64,000 nucleotides of DNA from Picochlorum sp. 'celeri' (lineage: Eukaryota; Chlorophyta; Trebouxiophyceae), in assembly GCA_010909725.1 (NCBI GenBank), contig JAACMV010000004.1, positions 868,001-932,000 on the forward strand. The letters run 5' to 3'. The notes under the pieces were generated by a model. It was not told the origin of the DNA. It searched no databases and saw only the letters and a list, made by a program, of their open reading frames with translations. Below are positions 1 through 9,540 of this stretch, piece by piece (positions within the stretch are counted from its first letter, which is position 1; each line of letters opens with the position of its first letter). Both the position numbers and the translations under genes were made by a program.

Positions 1-1560
1 TTCCCTTGGCTCTAATGTGTTGAGCACTTCATCCAGCTCGAGTTGCAACATTTTCCTTGCGGCATACACGAATGGGTCTTCGACGCCTTCGTCTACTATA
101 TACTCGTCAGTCAGATTACGCCCATCCTCTGCATCTGATGGGTTTGGAGTCTCGTAACTAGTTGGAGATCTAAATGTCTTGTACAATGCAGCAAGCTTTT
201 TGAAAGACAATGAACTATGTGCTGCTACTTCCTCAGCGGTTGGTGTTCTTCCAAGGGATTCGCACAGCTCTTCCTCAACCTTTCTGACGCGGGCAAGCTG
301 CTCATGAAGATGGACAGGAAGGCGGACAACCCGGCCCTGGTCCGAAATCGATCTTGTCACCGCTTGTCTGATCCACCAATGCGCATATGTAGAAAATTTA
401 AATCCTTTGGATGGATCAAACTTGTCAACGCTGCGTTTGAGCCCTTGAACACCCTCTGCCACCAGATCCTGCAAAGCCATCCCTCTTCCAACATACCTCT
501 TTGCAATTGATACAACCAATCGCATATTACAGGCAATCATATGCTCCCTTGCTTGCTGTCCTCTCCAAAGTTCCTGTCGAAGCATGTCGCAGTTCAATCC
601 AACAGCTTCTGCCCACTCATTCTCATTTGGCAAGCGCTTCAATGACTTGCCTAGTTCCTTGCCTGCATTTTCCAACTCTACTCGACGCTGCACAAATCTT
701 GCCAATTGCTTCTCTTGCTCTGCCGTCAACAACTGATGGCGGTTAATACTGGCAAGAAACTCTTCTGGATGCGTCAACGCAAAGTCTGCCTCTGCCTCTG
801 GCGACATCTTCTCAGGCTTGGCTTTTGTAGTCTTTGCTTCCGAAGAAACGGCTCCCCACCTCTTCAAACGAGAGCTACGAGACGACTGGCCTTGAGACGC
901 CCTTGACGACACAGTCTTGGTTGTTCTACTTCTCCTACTCTTCACTCGAGTCTGAGACATCTCGCCAGTCGCCAGGACATTTGACTTGATACTCTCATCT
1001 TTATTTGCTGTAGCCACTGCCGTCTTTTTACCATCAGCAGCAGAATCTTCTTTATTACGTTTACTAAGATCTTTGAATTCTTTACGAGCGCTCATGAGAG
1101 CGCTCTCCAACTCCTCATCCAACATTTGCAAATCCTCTAACAGGGCGTCCACGTCCTGGAGGGCCTTGGCACTCGTCGCATCCACACCCACATCGGAGTC
1201 ATCGTCCTGGAGAACATACAATTTTTCCAAATGCTCCTGAACAAACACCATGCTTGTATCTCCGGAAGCAACACCACCGGCCTGGGGCCGTCTCTGTTTC
1301 CCGTTCCCAGACGTGGACGGCGGACCGACATCGGCGATATCCGTCTGTGCTGCTTGAGGCAACCTCAGCATACTTGATTTTCTAACAGATCCTGGATTTC
1401 CATTTGGTTTTCCATCTTTCATAGCCTCAATGCCGCACTTCCTGGCACTTTTCTGTGTCCAGTGTCGCAACAAGGTGGCCTGACTCGGGAGGAGCCGACG
1501 GGTCTGCGGCAACCCCCCTGACAGGGCACTGCACTTGAGCAATCCCATATCAACTGACAT
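1..1560 (-). CDS. SIG: plastid sigma-70 factor, 3' end cut by window edge
   Basis: One frame is open from an ATG at 1560 to the left edge: 520 codons, no stop. The first ~250 residues are low-complexity and Ser/Lys/Asp-rich, with an N-terminus suitable as a plastid transit peptide. Sigma region 1.2 begins near residue 264 (HPEEFLASI). Region 2 follows at about 341-403, with [20 protein letters not shown], the core-binding LQDLVAEG stretch and the -10 melting motif [14 protein letters not shown]. Region 3 is at about 410-480 ([11 protein letters not shown] onward), and region 4 is just starting when the window ends. Such factors direct the bacterial-type plastid RNA polymerase to chloroplast promoters. 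The long N-terminal extension argues for a nuclear plastid factor rather than a bacterial contaminant. The paralogue (SIG1-SIG6) cannot be assigned. Confidence 0.93.
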   Translation of the reverse strand, partial: MSVDMGLLKCSALSGGLPQTRRLLPSQATLLRHWTQKSARKCGIEAMKDGKPNGNPGSVRKSSMLRLPQAAQTDIADVGPPSTSGNGKQRRPQAGGVASGDTSMVFVQEHLEKLYVLQDDDSDVGVDATSAKALQDVDALLEDLQMLDEELESALMSARKEFKDLSKRNKEDSAADGKKTAVATANKDESIKSNVLATGEMSQTRVKSRRSRTTKTVSSRASQGQSSRSSRLKRWGAVSSEAKTTKAKPEKMSPEAEADFALTHPEEFLASINRHQLLTAEQEKQLARFVQRRVELENAGKELGKSLKRLPNENEWAEAVGLNCDMLRQELWRGQQAREHMIACNMRLVVSIAKRYVGRGMALQDLVAEGVQGLKRSVDKFDPSKGFKFSTYAHWWIRQAVTRSISDQGRVVRLPVHLHEQLARVRKVEEELCESLGRTPTAEEVAAHSSLSFKKLAALYKTFRSPTSYETPNPSDAEDGRNLTDEYIVDEGVEDPFVYAARKMLQLELDEVLNTLEPRE

Positions 1561-1921
1561 AATTACCTTGATACTATACAATTAACGACAATGTAATTGT
1601 TTCTAAAGGTATATGCGTCCTATCCCTTCCTGCGCTGCGAGATGCCGTGGTTCTCTACAACGATGCGGGAAATCCTGCGTGATAGTCTACACCCGTTCAA
1701 CTATTTATTCAATATAATTGTAATTGCGCAATGTGAGTGGCACGGTTGTTTAGCCGAGATTGATAGTGGTTTGTGGGCAGAGCATCCGCTCGAATGGATA
1801 TGTCTATCAAACGATGGCTTTGACCGAATATCAGTGCTCCATCTATTGGCAAACACACGTATGGTACAATGCCATCCTGATGCGCTCTCTTCAGCTCAGA
1901 CAGTATTTATATATAGAAGCC
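1561..1921. promoter_or_regulatory. divergent intergenic region, sigma factor / DHQS-like
   Basis: This is the shared upstream space of two divergent genes. A TATA-like run (TATTTATATATAG) sits at about 1904-1916, only a few bases before the ATG chosen for the downstream gene. If it is a true TATA box, transcription would start after that ATG and favour the next in-frame ATG at 1994. Nothing else stands out. Confidence 0.3.
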
Positions 1922-3157
1922 ATGGGGTACAAAGGTTGTATATATCGTGGTGGGTCATCGCCATTGGTCTCCCAGTCGACTGGGAGCAGGTGTATGGCCA
2001 TACGGACAAGAGCACTGTCATCTGGTGGAGATGATAGGATTCTTTGGTTGCATGCGCATGAGAAGGGTCATATTACATCGATGCTGGAAAGTGGACTCGG
2101 TAATAGGTGCTCTCTTGTGGTAGATGAGGCTGACATCGACAATGGGCGTCTACAGGACTGGCAGCGTTTAGGAACTCTTGGGGACATTATTGTCATGAGG
2201 GAGGGTGGTACCCTGGAAGAATGGAGCTCTGATGGAATTGGAAATGTTATAGGAGAATACTGGGAGGTTTGTGGACCAGAGGATGTGAAAATGGTGGAAG
2301 ATTTGGCCAAGGGAGAGGCGTTTGAGCATGACCATCATGTTGTCATGGATGCCAAGGATTGGAAAGTCATTCCAGTGGAAAACGTGATTGCTGCGTTTCA
2401 AAAGAGAGATGATATGAAACTGCTGATTGCCGTGAGTGATGTGGAGGAGGCTGAACTGATGTTATCCATTATGGAAAATGGATCTGATGGTCTTGTGTTT
2501 TTGCCTCCTCCAGGTGACGGTGGAGGCTCCATGGTGAGAAACGTTGCCGCATTTGTGGAGAAAAGAATGAATGGTTTAGAAGATACAAGGAGGTATCAGA
2601 TCGGGAGGGTGACGAAAGTGAAACAAGTGGGCTTGGGGGATCGAGCTTGTATTGATTTGGCAGAGAATCTGTCTCCAGGACAGGGTTTGTTCCTTTCTAG
2701 CTTTGCTAGAGGCTTTTTCCTGGTTCACAGTGAATGTGAAGAGACGTCATATATCAATTCACGACCATTCAGGGTGAATGCAGGGCCAGTACATTCATAC
2801 ATTGACCTTGGAGACAAGACTGGTTATGTGGCAGAGATCAAGTCGGGTGATGAAGTGACAGTGTTTGATCAACACGGCAATTCAAAACGTTCTGTTGTTG
2901 GAAGAGTGAAATTAGAGAAGCGACCCCTTGTCATGATTGAAGCCGAGGGCATAGATAGCGGAATATCATACAGCATCATGCTGCAGAATGCAGAAACTGT
3001 CAAGTTGGTTGGGCCAGAGGATGCATCCTCATCAGGGTGGAAAACTCTCTCGGTTTCTGAGATCAGTGAAGGGGACCAGGTGTACCTGTTTGAGTATCTT
3101 GAGAGTGGTGCTCGTCATACCGGTATATTAATAAACGAAACAATAAATGAATATTAG
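1922..3157 (+). CDS. 3-dehydroquinate synthase II family protein (archaeal AroB'-like)
   Basis: The product resembles the archaeal-type 3-dehydroquinate synthase family (old DUF3), also found in plants and algae. Visible family blocks are the N-terminal ILWLHAHEKGHITSMLESG, the central RYQIGRVTKVKQVGLGDRAC, the signature FFLVHSECEE..YINSRPFRVNAGPVHSYI and the C-terminal VVGRVKLEKRPLVMIEAEG. In archaea the enzyme makes dehydroquinate by a non-canonical shikimate entry; its role in plants is not settled. The start is uncertain. The frame is open from about 1760, and ATGs lie at 1814, 1880, 1922 and 1994. The one at 1922 gives 411 aa with a Ser/Gly/Arg-rich leader that could be a transit peptide. 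The stop overlaps that of the convergent gene. Confidence 0.85.
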   Translation: MGYKGCIYRGGSSPLVSQSTGSRCMAIRTRALSSGGDDRILWLHAHEKGHITSMLESGLGNRCSLVVDEADIDNGRLQDWQRLGTLGDIIVMREGGTLEEWSSDGIGNVIGEYWEVCGPEDVKMVEDLAKGEAFEHDHHVVMDAKDWKVIPVENVIAAFQKRDDMKLLIAVSDVEEAELMLSIMENGSDGLVFLPPPGDGGGSMVRNVAAFVEKRMNGLEDTRRYQIGRVTKVKQVGLGDRACIDLAENLSPGQGLFLSSFARGFFLVHSECEETSYINSRPFRVNAGPVHSYIDLGDKTGYVAEIKSGDEVTVFDQHGNSKRSVVGRVKLEKRPLVMIEAEGIDSGISYSIMLQNAETVKLVGPEDASSSGWKTLSVSEISEGDQVYLFEYLESGARHTGILINETINEY

Positions 3158-4212
3158 ACAGGATGTAGACCCTGTTTGAACAATTGACCAAATGTAGCGC
3201 GCCTAGGGCTGCTCATGTGCTGTAAAATAAAATCAACCATTGTAAGAAAGACTTGCTTATTCATTCCACAGTTTAAAAGAACATTACGGTTTACGAGTGC
3301 CGCAAACTCGTCATCAGAGACAAGGTCACGAATGTCTTCAATCATCCTCTCGGCAATCATGTGCTCTTGTGTCAAATACTGCCAAGAAATATTCAGCCCA
3401 GAGCTATCTACCCAGTTGTGATTGATTGATAGAGAATTGTCGAGGTTTAAAACTTGGTGATACCAATTTGCTGGAACGTAAAAGATCTGTCCTGGATATT
3501 GCACTATGTGTGTGATCAGTTCTTTGGCTGACTCACTCTGTTCAAAATCCTGCATGTGACAGATACCTTGTTCATTTTCGACAAGACTCGAATATTTTGG
3601 GTCAAGAAGCTTCCATTCTTTCCTGCCCGCAATTTGTGCACTCCAGGAATTTGAACGAATAACATCTGTATGTAGCCGTGTCTTACTACCAGCCGGCCCC
3701 AAATAGCAGAATTTGTAGTCTGCATCCTGGTCGGGTAAATCACTAAATGAATTCGATACACCGCGTTCATCTTTCTCAAACCAATCATTTAGCCAGTCAT
3801 CACGAAAGTAGCATGGCGTCTTGTAGGCACAATACTGTTTGTGCTCCTTGGCAAAATGCCAGTCCTTCAAGTAGAGCAGCCTTGCAGGATCCTTCCATCT
3901 ATATTCTCCTGATGCCCTCTCCCAATACATGTCAGAGCAGAATTCAGACAAGGTCATTGTTGTCTTTTCCCCTGTCTCAGAATCCACGACAGGAACAACG
4001 GATGAACCAAAATGTTTGCTCAAAAAGTCAAGGTCTGGCGACTGCGTTTCTCCAGACGACTCAAGAACCCATTCTCTGCAACACCGCCAATCCTTCATAC
4101 AATCTGTAATAATGACAGGAATCTTAACATCCAAATAGTTGCTCTGGAAATCATGGAGAGATAACTCCGTGGCAGAAACCACGTCAATTTCTCCGTGTTT
4201 ATTTTGAGACAT
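3154..4212 (-). CDS. JmjC-domain hydroxylase, JMJD4-like
   Basis: A 352-aa single-exon protein with a cupin/JmjC fold of the JMJD4 type. Iron ligands are H181 and D183 (LHTDVIRSNSW) and H252 (VPANWYHQV), and the downstream SINHNWV is typical of the family. Upstream blocks (YLKDWHF, TPCYFRDDWLNDW, YLGPAGS) also match JMJD4. Animal JMJD4 is a 2-oxoglutarate/Fe(II) lysyl hydroxylase of the translation terminator eRF1, so a similar protein-hydroxylation role is inferred. No targeting signal is seen. Its TAA (3154-3156) overlaps the TAG of the convergent upstream gene, so the two mRNAs must overlap at their 3' ends. Confidence 0.85.
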   Translation of the reverse strand: MSQNKHGEIDVVSATELSLHDFQSNYLDVKIPVIITDCMKDWRCCREWVLESSGETQSPDLDFLSKHFGSSVVPVVDSETGEKTTMTLSEFCSDMYWERASGEYRWKDPARLLYLKDWHFAKEHKQYCAYKTPCYFRDDWLNDWFEKDERGVSNSFSDLPDQDADYKFCYLGPAGSKTRLHTDVIRSNSWSAQIAGRKEWKLLDPKYSSLVENEQGICHMQDFEQSESAKELITHIVQYPGQIFYVPANWYHQVLNLDNSLSINHNWVDSSGLNISWQYLTQEHMIAERMIEDIRDLVSDDEFAALVNRNVLLNCGMNKQVFLTMVDFILQHMSSPRRATFGQLFKQGLHPV

Positions 4213-4329
4213 GCACGGGACTCAAACACGGCGAGGGAGTCATTTCCTCATGAATTATACATTACAAATGCGAAACGTGTACATATTAATGAATATTGTA
4301 TTACATACAGGCTGCCGCGATGGTTCCAA

Positions 4330-7082
4330 TCAATAATCAGCGACAGAGTGCGACTTGAGTTTGGTACCCCAGGAAGCATTCAGAGATTTTGGATCCTGAA
4401 TGCTCTGAGTTTGCGCCACTGTTGAGTTGTACGCTGCATTCAGATCCACCTCATTCTGCATTTCTGATGATTGTCGCGCAATGCCGGACGACTGAGATAC
4501 GCTATCATCTCTTGTCGCAGAAGATTGCTTCTCCATCGAATCTGATCGCTGATCTTCCTTGATGCTAACCTTGCCATTCCTGGCCAATGTATCTCCTAAA
4601 ATTCTTCTCAATTCAGCAATAATTTCTTGGAAACAGGGTCTATCCTCTTGTATATGGGACCAGCATCTCTTCATGAGGGTGACATAATCCTCAAGGCCCT
4701 CAAAGCTTCCTGTATCTGGGCCGGGCAAGTCATACCGCGTTGGGATGGAGAGGCGTCCTCCTTCCATGACCAATGTAACCACCTGCCAAGGATTTGTCAC
4801 TCCCCAAGGGAGTTCCCAGGTCATGAGCTCCCACATGACAATTGCAAATGAGTAAACATCCGAAGCAAAGGTGGCATTATTGCCACCTAAAATCTCTGGG
4901 GCTAACCATCTGGGATTCGTTGCTGCCATTGAACTCATCACTGTGCTATCATCCAGCAGTTTTGAGAGGTTGAAATCCGATACTTTTACCCTCCAGTGCT
5001 TATCTACCAGGAGATTTGGAGATTTTAAATCCCTATGGATAATCGGCGGTGCATGATTGTGCAAGTACAACATGCCCTTTGCCGCATCTAACGCCATATT
5101 CAACCGTCTGGACCAATCAAGCATACTAGCTTTAGCTGGAGATGCCTTTGCTCCTCGAAGGACATCTGTTAAACTTCCTCTCGCACAGAACTCTGTAACA
5201 ATGCATGGGGGATCCAAACAAACTCCGAGGAAGCTGACGACATTTGGATGCCTAAGTGCTGCCATCATATTACTCTCTTTCGCGAGACTGGAGAGGACAG
5301 GGTTGCTCAATGCGAGTTGGCTGTCCTCGTCTGCGGAATTCATGCTCAGGAGTATTTTAACTGCTACTAATGTTTCGTTCCATTTTGCCAAATACACTCT
5401 TCCAAAAGAGCCCTCACCAATCTGCCTTTCCATTTGCAAGTCATTGAAATTCACTGTCCACAATTTTACGTCCAATCCAATGGCTGCAGAGGATGGGACT
5501 CTACCATGTGCAGGGGACAGATTTCCGCTCTCCAGACTGACAGAGTTCTGACTGCCTATTGATTGTTGCTTTTGAATGGAGCTTTGACTCTGGGAGCGTG
5601 CATGCATTATGGCCCCTTTGAGGAAGAGGTCATTCAAATCCTGACCTCTTTGGTCGGGACCTGGAAATTCATTTCCAGGCTCAATGGATTTGAAATTATC
5701 AGCATCCTCTATTTTTCCTGATCTGTCTCTCTTTGGTCTGCAGAGGAAGAAAAGCAGAAGAAGCAATAGCACTAAAGCAGCAGCTCCCCCCACAGCGATG
5801 CCAACAATTGCTCCTGTGCTCAGACTAGAGGATGAGCTAGGAACGGGAACAGGTGGAGAATTGCTTGGTGTGACTGGAGATGGTGGTGTTGGAATAATAG
5901 ATGGGCTTGGAGGAGGTGGTGGAGGAGAAGCAGGAGGCGGTGGCAAGTCTGGATTACAGCTGGGAAGGCTGTTTAGCTGAACAAGCTGCCCACCCTGGGC
6001 TTCTGCCCATGTTGGGCCCGGTGGCAAGTCCCCGCACACCTTATTCTCACCAGACTGAGGCATGATGACAATGGCATTTCCATCTCTGACTGTTTGAGCA
6101 AAATAATCCGGAATAAAGGTATTCAGATTATTATTGTTCACGCGCAGTATCTTCAGATTGCTGAAAGACCACTTTGGGAAGAAACCCAATAAATTACTCT
6201 CCAAATTGAAACTTTCAAGCTTTTGGCATCCTGCGTTTAAACAACAATTCTTTCAAATCGCAAAAATGAAAAGAAATATATAAGAAAAATGCACCTACCT
6301 TGCATTCCAAAGTCCGCTGGCCCACCCACCAATTGATTGAAACTCAAATCCAAACTTTGCAAGTTTGGCAAGGCTCCTGCATTGTTGAATGACGTGGGGA
6401 TTGAGCCACCCAATTTGTTCCTGGATAAATTGATCGATCTCAAACCAGAAAGTGAACTGTCTGCTAAAGAGCTAGAAATCGTTCCCTCCATGCCCAAGTT
6501 GGAAAGATCCAGGTTCTCAACACCCCCTTGGTTATTGCACCTTACACCACTCCAAGAGCACTCATTTGTGCCATCTTGCCAGGAATTGAATTCTGATATT
6601 GTATCCGCGTTCTGAATTCCACCTTTAAAATTTTGAAGCGCCTGGGCTTGTGGGCTATTCTGTGGAGGAGGAGGAGGAGGAGGGGAAGGAGAAGGTGGCT
6701 CTGGCACCGGCTCTGGAGATGGTTCTGGCACCGGCTCTGGAGATGGCTCTGGTACCGGATCCGGTGATGGTTCTGGGACAGGAGACGGCGATTCATCTAC
6801 CACTTCTGGAGAATTATCAATCGGCCCGGGTGGAACATCTGCATCAGGCAGTGGCCCAGTGGTTGGGGCCTCTGCAAGAACGTCTTCATATGCCATTTCC
6901 ATTTGAAGGGCTGGGGCTATACTCGGAGATTCAGATTTGATCGCCCCTGGCGCTGATACCTGCGTGATCTCTCGCAGACTTCTTCGACTAGCGCCCATCG
7001 ACACAGTCGAAAAGAGCACCGTCAAGAAAAGCAGTCTCATACAAACAACCGAGATTGAGGGTAACGACGGCATGATGAACAT
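4330..7082 (-). CDS. LRR receptor-like kinase with TKL kinase domain
   Basis: Two exons, 6299-7082 and 4330-6230; the 68-nt intron 6231-6298 has GTAGGT and CGCAG ends. The spliced protein is 894 aa. Order: signal peptide (VCMRLLFLTVLFSTVSMGA), Pro/Ser/Glu hinge with repeated PVPEPSP units, LRRs at about 185-305, a second Pro-rich stalk, one membrane helix at about 401-425, and a tyrosine-kinase-like domain from about 528. Kinase motifs: GEGSFGRVY, K553 in AVKIL, HRDLKSPN with D662, and TNPRWLAPEIL. The metal-binding DFG is DFN (680-682). The layout is that of a plasma-membrane receptor sensing wall or external ligands; the ligand is unknown. A KAPP-like phosphatase lies 2.5 kb beyond its 5' end. 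The ATG at 7073 is an alternative start. Confidence 0.88.
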
Positions 7083-8038
7083 CTCACCACCACTTCCTTA
7101 CTCTCTTCTTCTAAATCCTATAACAGATCAAATCCTATCACTATACTAATCCTGGTATACCTACGCGTCGTCATAGAAATCATTGTCAGCAAGGGCACAT
7201 GCACCCATCATCTCCACGTTTCAAGGGACTGTCCTCGGCAAGAGGACGAGCAACTACCTTCCTGCAACGCGTCTATCAACCTAGCACCCCCGTCCTTTGG
7301 ATACTTGTTCCCTCCCCATCAAAGAATGAAACTTTATAGATTATCAATACTATTGACGATGCTAAGAAGACCCTCTTCGCTGGATATCGAGCAACCTGTC
7401 CAATCAGCCCGAGGCAGCGAAACACGTCAGGGGAGTTGGCAATGTGCCAGAAGCAGACGCAGAGCGAGGCAGATATCCTAGTTCAGTAATTTATAATTAT
7501 ATAAATGTGAAAAGAACGCACCATGTCGGAAATCCCAATCTTCTCGAAAACGGTCGGCAAAGCCGTGTCTCGCCCCTGGAGTGACCCACTCTACACAGTG
7601 ATACAGAGAAAGACTGGCTTTTGAGTACAGTGAAATTGATCAAGTTGATTATGCGCTGCTGATCTGTGTCTGCCCGAACCATGAACAGTCCAGTCCTTGC
7701 GACATGCCATTGACGCGTACCATTCCACTCCTATCAATGGATTGGTTTGATGGTAGCCCATATCAGATTACTCTCCCTTGTCGATACAAATTCATGGTTT
7801 TGGTACGATACAAGGCATTTTATACATACAGTTGTTGGCAACATAAGAAAACAATAGGGTGGAGAATTCTGTCTAGATCTCTACGGTATTCATGAATAAA
7901 ATAAAATAAGAAACTGATCTGCCTTGTGGAATGCTGCATGTCACAGGGTTTGACCGAGTTCCTCCTTCCTAACACGGGCTCATGATGTTGAAAGATATAT
8001 CACAGGCGTTTCCGTGGGTTTAGAGCCCGAGTTGATTC
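7083..8038. promoter_or_regulatory. long divergent intergenic region
   Basis: About 950 bp separate the receptor kinase and the lipase, both pointing outwards, so both promoters lie here. The longest frame (about 60 codons, minus strand, near 7497-7682) has no recognisable features. An AT-rich stretch (taatttataattatataaatg) lies near 7488-7508. No repeat or RNA gene was seen. Confidence 0.4.
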
Positions 8039-9532
8039 ATGGATGGTATTGACAGGGAGGTGCTGCTTCTGGCACTCGTCTTCTCTCAGAACATGCACCA
8101 TGGTGTGGACAATGTTGTTCAAGGTGTGCGCTCATCCCTTTTGGATGTCTCTCTTGAAGCGGATGTTCGTGTTCAGTTGACACGCGTGGGAGTGAAACAG
8201 CAGTACATGGTTGCCGAGGTTGGTGATGTTGTGTTCCTCACCTTGCCAGGCACAAGGGCAATGCGAGATCTATTGGTGGATGGGAATGTGTCGAGAAGAA
8301 GGATGCCTTTTGGATTTGTTCACGGGGGATTTCTAGAGCAGTCTTTGTCAATCCCTGTGGAAGAGTTGTACAGACTTTTTGTGTACAAGGGTGGGAAAAG
8401 GCTGGTCTTGTGTGGGCATTCCTTGGGAGGTGCTTTGGCCGTGCTGTGTACGATCCGAATATTGCAGATTCTTGACCAGGATTCCCGGGATATGAAGGCG
8501 ATTCGGTGTTTTACGTTTGGATCTCCTGGTGTTGGAGATGAAAGAGTGAGAAGGCACGTTCAACAGAGAGGATGGGACAGGGAGATTGTCAACATTGTTG
8601 TGGATGATGATCCCATTGCATACATGACGGGGTACTATAAGCATATTGGAGCAGTTGTACGCTTTAGACGAACTGGAGCTTTGACGCTTGAGAAGCATCG
8701 GATGCGAAACTATTTAAAGCATGTTCGTAGTTTCATCTCTAGCAGACCTGAAGCACAAACTGTCCATTGTGAGCCTGGTGCTCTGATACCATCTCCACAG
8801 ATCACACGTATCCTTTGTCGTAGCACATCACGATACATATGCATAGAAGGAGAGAATTTAGGCCTTGTGACGCACATAGGTATTGTTCATCCGGCATCAG
8901 GTGATGCCACTGTGGGGTCATGCAAGATTATTGAAAAGACGCATGCTCGCCTGGTGGCATGGTACGAGGAGGATGCACGATCGTTTGGGAATGGATGCTG
9001 CGAACCTCATGCATTGATTCATACAGATTTTCACACGTCTCTGTTTCCCATACGAATGGTGCGCAGCGTTGTCTGGGTCCTGTCAACCTCTGGTACGATG
9101 GAGTATACAGGGCTGCATCACTGTATACTCCATGGTGCTGATGTTTGGGATGTTACTGCCAAACTCCTATCTGTTATAAATGAGAAGAATATTATATCAG
9201 TGATCAAAGCCCTCAGTGCCTATTTTGCTGGGGATGGAAAATCCTCAATCTCCAGCGTATTAAAAAGCATCCCTGGCCCGAATTGTATACTGATACATAG
9301 CAACCACATTCTTGATGATATTTTTTACGATGCTTTGTACCAGCTAAGTGGAAGAATGACAGTACTGCTATCCCACACAGAATTTCTTGGTGCAGAGTTG
9401 AAGAGGAAGATAAAAACACTCAGCGGTGCCCATACTGTACTAGATCTTCAGAGAGGTATAGAAACATCCATTGGTATCTTTATGCAATCCCAACAACAAC
9501 AAAATTTACAGTATCAACATAGTAGATTATAA
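8039..9532 (+). CDS. class 3 (fungal-type) lipase domain protein
   Basis: A 497-aa single-exon protein with the alpha/beta-hydrolase lipase_3 fold. The nucleophile elbow is GHSLGGALA with S128, preceded by the VHGGFLEQS strand-helix. The acid residue is likely in VVDDDP (about 188-191), and a His in the following helix (near H202) may complete the triad. These enzymes hydrolyse ester bonds in acylglycerols or membrane galacto- and phospholipids. The C-terminal ~270 residues match nothing I recognise and end in a Gln-rich tail. No clear signal or transit peptide is seen, so location is open. The convergent FHA-PP2C gene ends only 8 bp away. Confidence 0.85.
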   Translation: MDGIDREVLLLALVFSQNMHHGVDNVVQGVRSSLLDVSLEADVRVQLTRVGVKQQYMVAEVGDVVFLTLPGTRAMRDLLVDGNVSRRRMPFGFVHGGFLEQSLSIPVEELYRLFVYKGGKRLVLCGHSLGGALAVLCTIRILQILDQDSRDMKAIRCFTFGSPGVGDERVRRHVQQRGWDREIVNIVVDDDPIAYMTGYYKHIGAVVRFRRTGALTLEKHRMRNYLKHVRSFISSRPEAQTVHCEPGALIPSPQITRILCRSTSRYICIEGENLGLVTHIGIVHPASGDATVGSCKIIEKTHARLVAWYEEDARSFGNGCCEPHALIHTDFHTSLFPIRMVRSVVWVLSTSGTMEYTGLHHCILHGADVWDVTAKLLSVINEKNIISVIKALSAYFAGDGKSSISSVLKSIPGPNCILIHSNHILDDIFYDALYQLSGRMTVLLSHTEFLGAELKRKIKTLSGAHTVLDLQRGIETSIGIFMQSQQQQNLQYQHSRL

Positions 9533-9540
9533 AATGCAGT

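Noticed and set aside
1760..1921. Longer N-terminus for the DHQS-like protein
   Set aside because: The frame at 1760 begins with TTG, not ATG, and the added residues are not protein-like for this family; ATGs at 1814 and 1880 remain possible but less likely.
7497..7682. 61-codon minus-strand ORF in the receptor kinase/lipase spacer
   Set aside because: Short, no motif, and expected by chance in 950 bp.
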